A DNA stretch of 39,897 nt from Flavobacterium anhuiense. GTDB taxonomy: Bacteria; Bacteroidota; Bacteroidia; Flavobacteriales; Flavobacteriaceae. Position numbers and translations under genes: made by a program. The stretch lies in the NCBI RefSeq assembly GCF_004151235.1, contig NZ_JUIV01000029.1, positions 1-39,897 on the forward strand, read 5' to 3'. The notes under the pieces were generated by a model. It was given only the letters and a program-made list of their open reading frames with translations, did no database searches and was not told where the DNA came from. Positions 35,661 through 39,897 of the stretch are shown here, piece by piece; within the stretch, counting starts at the first letter, position 1; each line of letters opens with the position of its first letter.

Positions 35661-35678
35661 AAAAATAATATTTAAAAA

Positions 35679-37034
35679 ATGAATTTAAAATATCTTCTCT
35701 TAATACTCATCACCAGCGCATGTTTTGCACAAAACGCAGATTTTCCGTCAGCAAAAGTCGATTCTATTGTAAACAGGATAAAGCTTCCAGAAATTCCTTC
35801 TTTTCAAATCAATGTGACGAAATTAGGAGCAAAAGGAGATTCTGTTTCAGACAATAAAAAGGCTTTTGATAAAGCGATGGCATTGTGTAAAAAGAACAAT
35901 GGCGGAACTATTATTGTTCCAAAAGGAACGTATAAAATAAACGGACCAATTCATTTTGTAAGCAATGTCAATTTGAAACTAGAAAAAGGTGCAAAAATAA
36001 AGTTCAGTGACAATCCAAAAGACTATTTGCCAATGGTTTTAACAAGTTGGGAAGGAACGATGCTGTATAATTACAGTCCGCTTATTTATGCCAACAACTG
36101 CAATAATATTGCCATTTCTGGCGAAGGAACAATTGATGGAGAAGGAGGAAAGACGTGGAAAACTTTTAAAGCAAAAGAAAACGAAGGCAAAAACCGTAGC
36201 CGTGACATGAATCATAATAATACTCCATTAAGCGAAAGAAAATTTGGAGAAGGCTACTTTTTAAGACCCCAGATGATTCAGTTTTTAAACTGCAAAAACA
36301 TTTTAGTCGAAAATATCAGAATCGAAAATTCGCCATTCTGGTGTCTGCACCTTCTGAAATCAGAAGGCATAACCATTCGCGGCATAAGCTATAAATCACT
36401 AAATCATAACAACGACGGAATCGATCCAGAATATGCAAAAGACGTTTTAATAGAAAATGTAACTTTTGACAACGGAGACGACAATGTTGCCATAAAAGCA
36501 GGAAGAGACCACGAAGGAAGAGCCAACACAGCCACGCCAAGCCAAAATATTATCATTAGAAATTGTAATTTTAAAGGACTGCACGGAGTCGTAATCGGCA
36601 GCGAAATGTCGGCTGGAGTTCAGAATGTATTTGTAGAAAACTGCAAAACAGCAGGATATTTAAAAAGAGGCATTTATTTAAAAACCAATGCCGATCGCGG
36701 CGGATATATCAAAAATATATTTGTTAAAAACATTCAATTAGATCAAGTAGAAGATTGCCTGTACATCACAGCAAATTATCACGGAGAAGGAAAAGGCTAT
36801 CAATCGGATATATCAAATGTATATTTCTCGAATATTACCTGTAACAAAGCATCAGAATCGGGAATTGTAATTCAAGGATTCACAGATAAAAAAATCAAGA
36901 ATATTTCATTAAAAAACATAGAAATAAAAGAAGCTAAAAATGCCTTGTCGAACGAAAATGCAGAAAATGTCTTGATGACGGATGTTTTTATAGGCAAACG
37001 AGCGACAGTGCCAACGGCAGTTTCCAAACATTAA
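35679..37034 (+). CDS. Second GH28 enzyme, divergent substrate motif
   Basis: This 451-residue beta-helix protein has a signal peptide (cleavage near ACFAQ) and no lipid anchor. It is clearly related to the GH28 enzyme at 20324. It keeps NNDGIDPE (244-251), GDD (266-268) and H302, so the catalytic aspartates are present. The GHG motif reads GLHGV, and the RIK motif reads YLKT (333-336), with Tyr replacing the Arg that holds the substrate carboxylate. This suggests a different +1 sugar, such as rhamnogalacturonan or a modified galacturonan. Activity is likely but the substrate is uncertain. Dispersed repeats lie on both sides. Confidence 0.87.
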   Translation: MNLKYLLLILITSACFAQNADFPSAKVDSIVNRIKLPEIPSFQINVTKLGAKGDSVSDNKKAFDKAMALCKKNNGGTIIVPKGTYKINGPIHFVSNVNLKLEKGAKIKFSDNPKDYLPMVLTSWEGTMLYNYSPLIYANNCNNIAISGEGTIDGEGGKTWKTFKAKENEGKNRSRDMNHNNTPLSERKFGEGYFLRPQMIQFLNCKNILVENIRIENSPFWCLHLLKSEGITIRGISYKSLNHNNDGIDPEYAKDVLIENVTFDNGDDNVAIKAGRDHEGRANTATPSQNIIIRNCNFKGLHGVVIGSEMSAGVQNVFVENCKTAGYLKRGIYLKTNADRGGYIKNIFVKNIQLDQVEDCLYITANYHGEGKGYQSDISNVYFSNITCNKASESGIVIQGFTDKKIKNISLKNIEIKEAKNALSNENAENVLMTDVFIGKRATVPTAVSKH

Positions 37035-37050
37035 ATTTTTACTGCAAAGT

Positions 37051-37199
37051 TTTTTTAACCGCAAAGTGCGCTAAGATTTACGCAAAGTTCGCTAAGTTTT
37101 TTCTTTATATTCCTTATATAAAGGGCGCAAAGCTTTGTCTTCTTAAAACTAAATCTTTGCGAACTTTGCGCTTCCTTTGCGCACTTTGCGGTTAAAAAA
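37051..37199. repeat. Long inverted-repeat element
   Basis: The ends are exact inverted copies over about 21 bp, with core AACCGCAAAGTGCGC on the left and GCGCACTTTGCGGTT on the right. Internal GCAAAGTTCGC/GCGAACTTTGC arms pair as well. The ~149-bp element can fold into one long hairpin. It fills most of the gap before the CE12-type gene. Partial relatives lie at 13212 and 35580. Confidence 0.8.
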
Positions 37200-37249
37200 A
37201 ACACGCAGCACTAAAAAAACACTTAGCAGTAAAACAAAAATAAAAGAAA

Positions 37250-37993
37250 ATGAAAAAATACATCATCCTAACATTCCTCATCAGCACAGTTTGTTTTGCA
37301 CAAAAAACAACCCTATACTGCATTGGCGACTCCACAATGGCCAATAAAAAAGACCCAGAAAAAAATCCAGAACACGGCTGGGCGCAGGTATTGCAACCTT
37401 TTTTCAACGAAAATGTAACCGTAATCAACAAAGCAGTAAACGGACGAAGCACTAGAAGCTTCATCAACGAAAAACGCTGGGATTCTATTTACAGCAAATT
37501 GAAAAAAGGAGATTATGTCTTTATAGAATTCGGTCATAACGATCAGAAAATAGAAGACTCTGCACGTTATACAAATCCGCATACGGCTTACAGATACAAT
37601 CTGATTCGTTTTGTAAAAGAAAGCAGAGAAAAAGGAGCAATTCCTGTATTATTAACATCTATCGCTAGACGAAATTTCAATGAAAAGGGAGTTTTAGTGC
37701 CTACACATGGTGATTATCCTCTGGAAACACGTTTGGTTGCACAAGAGTATAAAGTTCCATTTATTGACATGGAGTACTATACAGAATTATTAGAACAATC
37801 TTATGGTCCTGAAAAGTCTAAGCTATTACATTTACATTATAAAGCTGGCGAAAATCAATTTTATAATAAGGAAAAAGCAGATAATACACATTTGTCATTG
37901 AAAGGAGCGACAGAAATAGCAGAGATTTTTGTTGATCAAATTAGAAAAACAAAAGAACCTTTATTAGAAAAACTTAGAAAAGAAATAAAATAG
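37250..37993 (+). CDS. SGNH-type rhamnogalacturonan/pectin acetylesterase (CE12-like)
   Basis: This 247-residue secreted SGNH hydrolase has a signal peptide (cleavage near CFAQ). Nucleophile S28 lies in IGDSTMA, the oxyanion glycine is in NGRST, the oxyanion asparagine is N97 in GHND (95-98) and the catalytic Asp-His pair is D211/H214 in DNTHLS. The layout matches CE12 rhamnogalacturonan acetylesterases such as YesT/RhgT. It would remove acetyl groups from galacturonate in rhamnogalacturonan. It is the last gene of the pectin locus and is followed by a terminator. Confidence 0.87.
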   Translation: MKKYIILTFLISTVCFAQKTTLYCIGDSTMANKKDPEKNPEHGWAQVLQPFFNENVTVINKAVNGRSTRSFINEKRWDSIYSKLKKGDYVFIEFGHNDQKIEDSARYTNPHTAYRYNLIRFVKESREKGAIPVLLTSIARRNFNEKGVLVPTHGDYPLETRLVAQEYKVPFIDMEYYTELLEQSYGPEKSKLLHLHYKAGENQFYNKEKADNTHLSLKGATEIAEIFVDQIRKTKEPLLEKLRKEIK

Positions 37994-38023
37994 AGATTAA
38001 ATTTTTTCTAAAATCCTAAACGA

Positions 38024-38062
38024 AAAAATACCTGCAATAAAATTTTATTACAGGTATTTTTT
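38024..38062 (+). terminator. Terminator of the pectin locus
   Basis: AAAAATACCTG and CAGGTATTTTT pair, and the intervening CAATAAAATTTTATTA extends the stem almost to the centre. A T run closes it. It marks the end of the polysaccharide locus 31 bp after the last stop codon. Confidence 0.8.
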
Positions 38063-38327
38063 GTCTTTCACCTCTTTATTCTGTTATTTTTTTAGGTTTT
38101 TAGTGGAAAAATAATTATTTCGTCTAATAATACTTTTGCCCCTCGGAAAAAATTATGCAAATCCTATGTCGTATTATTTTAAGAAAATTGAAATGAACAA
38201 TTGTCATTTTAGAGGTGATCTTTATTTTTTTACATTGCTAATACTGCCTTTTATTAGTAATTAGGTTTTTTCGCAAACTGTTTCAGACGTATTACTGGCT
38301 GTCAGAACAGCGGTATTGTTATGGTGA

Positions 38328-38535
38328 GTAGTACATGTTTATGACAGATACGGGTTGATATTCTACTAGAAGAACGGCTATGATAATGTTACGAATCCTC
38401 TTCAGGGCTTTTCAGATGGATGCGTGACAGTTGAGTATAAGGAATAAGCTTCCAACAGGAACTTATTGTTATATGCTCGAATATGACAGCACGGAAATAA
38501 AATTGAAAGCCTATCTTTAATTAGATATTCAATAG
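38328..38535 (+). pseudogene. Decayed CHU_C / type IX secretion sorting-domain remnant
   Basis: Translated from 38328, the frame reads VVHVYDRYGLIFY, a stop, then KNGYDNVTNPLQGFSDG and VTVEYKE before another stop. In the next frame, from about 38443, it continues NKLPTGTYCYMLEYDSTE and ends AYL, stop, LDIQ. These pieces in order match the gliding-motility-associated C-terminal domain (YDRYG, GYDN...GxSDGxVTV, KLPTGTYxYxLEY, AGYLYLxIQ). At least two in-frame stops and one frameshift make it nonfunctional. Its terminator is still in place just downstream. The N-terminal part of the original protein is gone or unrecognisable. Confidence 0.75.
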
Positions 38536-38562
38536 AAAGTTAATTTTTTAGTATAGTAATGG

Positions 38563-38597
38563 AAAAAGACAGCTTTAAAAAATTAGCTGTCTTTTTT
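38563..38597 (+). terminator. Intrinsic terminator behind the pseudogene
   Basis: AAAAAGACAGCT pairs with AGCTGTCTTTTTT around an AT loop and ends in a T run. It lies 28 bp after the last recognisable codon of the CHU_C remnant and was probably the terminator of the lost gene. Confidence 0.8.
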
Positions 38598-39014
38598 ATT
38601 TAAGAAGTGTCTTGTTATAGCATTTTTTTAATTTTTAACGGTAATCGTATTTCTCTATACCAATTTTAAAAATTAGTAATTTTTTGGGAATCTGAATATT
38701 TTTGGTTTTTGATATTTTGATTTTTTTACATAAGTGTGGGAATTTCAGATCCTCTCACTTTTTTTATTTTAAAAAAAAGAAAATAATTACTTATAAATTT
38801 AAGCTTCAGCTACAAGAATACCCTAATTTATAATTTTTAAAACTTCTAGTGGTATTTGTAAAAATACTTTCGACGGAACTTTGTATCCTCAAATTAAGTA
38901 TGTTTTAGTTCGTTTTTGTTTTGATTTCCAATTGATTGTTTAGTTAACGGATTGAAAATTTAAAGAGATACTTCATTTTGAAAAAGCAAAAATCAAATTG
39001 ATAATTTAAATGTT
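38598..39014. other. Very AT-rich gap, no intact gene
   Basis: No coding sequence is supported here. A weak stem, AAGTGTGGGA with TCCTCTCACTT, lies at 38732-38760 followed by seven T residues and could be another plus-strand terminator. The promoter of the next gene must lie toward the right end, but no full consensus was found. Confidence 0.5.
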
Positions 39015-39897
39015 ATGAAAAATAAATTACTTCCTTTACTATTTGTGTTAGGTGGTTATTCTGCCTACTCCCAAGTAGTAATAGGAAAAGTAGAGCCAAA
39101 TCCTTCTGCACAGTTAGAGGTATATGCAAATAACAGAGGTGTTTTGATTCCTCAAATAAAATTAACTAGCACTACAGATCGTACTACCATTAAGGATGGA
39201 AAAAATGTAAACAGTCTTCTAGTCTTTAACACTGCGACAATTGCAGATGTGAAACCAGGTTATTACTATTGGTATATTGATAGATGGCATAGGATTGCGC
39301 TTTCTGATGAAATTGGTGCTGGAGGTAAAACTATTTCTAATACAATAGTTAACCCAACAGGTAATCTTATTATTAACTTTTCTGATGGAACTAGTATAGA
39401 CGCTGGAAAAGTAAAAGGAGATCAGGGACCTCAAGGTTTGCCAGGTAAAAATGGTAATGACGGAAAAAGTATTACTGGAACAGCTATTGATGGTTCTGGA
39501 AATCTTATCATAACGTATTCAGATGGTATAACAAAAGAAGCGGGAAAAGTAAAAGGGGATAAAGGAGACAGAGGAGATAATGGAGTAGGCATTTCGGGAA
39601 CGGCTGTTAATGGTTCAGGAAATCTTATTATTACGTACTCAGACGGTTCTACAAAAGATTTAGGAAAGATATTAGGTGCCAATGGCGCTAATGGACGCGA
39701 TTTCAAATATGAAGATTTCACGCCAGAACAACTGTTAGCTCTTAAGGGAGACCCAGGAACTAATGGTGCAAATGGTATAGATGGGACGAATGGACGTGAT
39801 TTCAGATATGAAGATTTTACCGATGCGCAGCTAGAAAACTTACGTGGGACTCAAGGTCTTCAAGGTGAGCAAGGTCTTCAAGGAGAACAGGGACTTC
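39015..39897 (+). CDS. Collagen-like repeat surface protein, 5' part only
   Basis: The open frame runs from ATG 39015 to the window end (294 codons) without a stop. A signal peptide (cleavage near SAYSQ) is followed by a Bacteroidota secreted-protein head, VVIGKVEPNPSAQLEVYANNRGVLIPQ, and a WHRIA segment. Three modules then begin at 39333, 39471 and 39591 with a GNLIIxxSDG core followed by GxY collagen triplets (GDQGPQGLPGKNGNDG, GDKGDRGDNG). Two GRDFxYEDFTxxQLxxLxG motifs, familiar from phage tail collagen-like proteins, occur near 39700 and 39800 before further GLQGEQ triplets. It is probably a fibrous surface adhesin. Its C terminus, and so any type IX sorting signal, is outside the window. 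Confidence 0.75.
   Translation, partial: MKNKLLPLLFVLGGYSAYSQVVIGKVEPNPSAQLEVYANNRGVLIPQIKLTSTTDRTTIKDGKNVNSLLVFNTATIADVKPGYYYWYIDRWHRIALSDEIGAGGKTISNTIVNPTGNLIINFSDGTSIDAGKVKGDQGPQGLPGKNGNDGKSITGTAIDGSGNLIITYSDGITKEAGKVKGDKGDRGDNGVGISGTAVNGSGNLIITYSDGSTKDLGKILGANGANGRDFKYEDFTPEQLLALKGDPGTNGANGIDGTNGRDFRYEDFTDAQLENLRGTQGLQGEQGLQGEQGL

Noticed and set aside
38131..38138. TACTTTTG box upstream of the pseudogene
   Set aside because: It matches the -7 consensus but has no TTTG at the -33 position and no intact gene downstream; in DNA this AT-rich a lone box is weak evidence.
39431..39721. 96-codon minus-strand frame rich in proline
   Set aside because: The proline/alanine periodicity is the reverse complement of the collagen-like Gly triplets on the plus strand.
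39015..39897. Prophage tail gene
   Set aside because: The motifs resemble phage tail collagen-like proteins, but the protein begins with a signal peptide and no other phage gene is seen in the window.

Overview
The window looks like a chromosomal piece of a Flavobacterium-type member of the Bacteroidota. Evidence: low G+C, SusC/SusD outer-membrane pairs, promoters of the TTTG-N18-20-TAnnTTTG type, lipoprotein signals with acidic/serine +2 residues, a relic of a type IX secretion (CHU_C) sorting domain, and gaps full of short palindromic repeats. The core is a pectin/polygalacturonate utilization locus with its cytoplasmic catabolic genes. No rRNA, tRNA, CRISPR or transposase gene was seen.

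Layout. 1-854: a ~144-bp tandem repeat, then AT-rich DNA ending in a promoter plus terminator that could make a ~70-nt RNA. 855-7154: a divergent AraC regulator and a three-gene operon (TonB-dependent receptor, DUF4374 lipoprotein, PepSY membrane protein) resembling the Bacteroides XusABC xenosiderophore system. 7240-8178: a secreted esterase on the minus strand. 8586-18749: the uronate pathway in the order exuT, kduI, kduD, uxaC, kdgK, eda, uxaB, uxaA. 19007-20035: a LacI-family repressor on the minus strand. 20324-37993: the extracellular/periplasmic pectin machinery (GH28, SusC, SusD, esterase, DUF4861, two GH105, GH43, PL10-CE8 fusion, second GH28, CE12-type esterase). 37994-39014: about 1 kb without an intact gene, holding a decayed CHU_C domain. 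39015 to the end: the 5' part of a collagen-like repeat protein cut by the window edge.

How it works together. Esterases (CE8, CE12-type and two alpha/beta hydrolases) would strip methyl and acetyl groups. PL10 cleaves polygalacturonate and GH28 hydrolyses it, SusCD imports oligomers, GH105 removes unsaturated uronic acid from lyase products, and ExuT carries monomers into the cytoplasm. Saturated galacturonate goes through UxaC, UxaB and UxaA; unsaturated uronate goes through KduI and KduD. Both give 2-keto-3-deoxygluconate, which KdgK and Eda split to pyruvate and glyceraldehyde-3-phosphate.

Regulation. A 14-bp palindrome, TGTAATCGATTACA or a near match, sits immediately after the -7 box in front of exuT, kduI and the first GH28 gene. 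A weaker copy lies upstream of the lacI-family gene itself. This links the import and degradation genes to the catabolic genes under one predicted repressor. No hybrid two-component or SusR-type regulator is present in the window.
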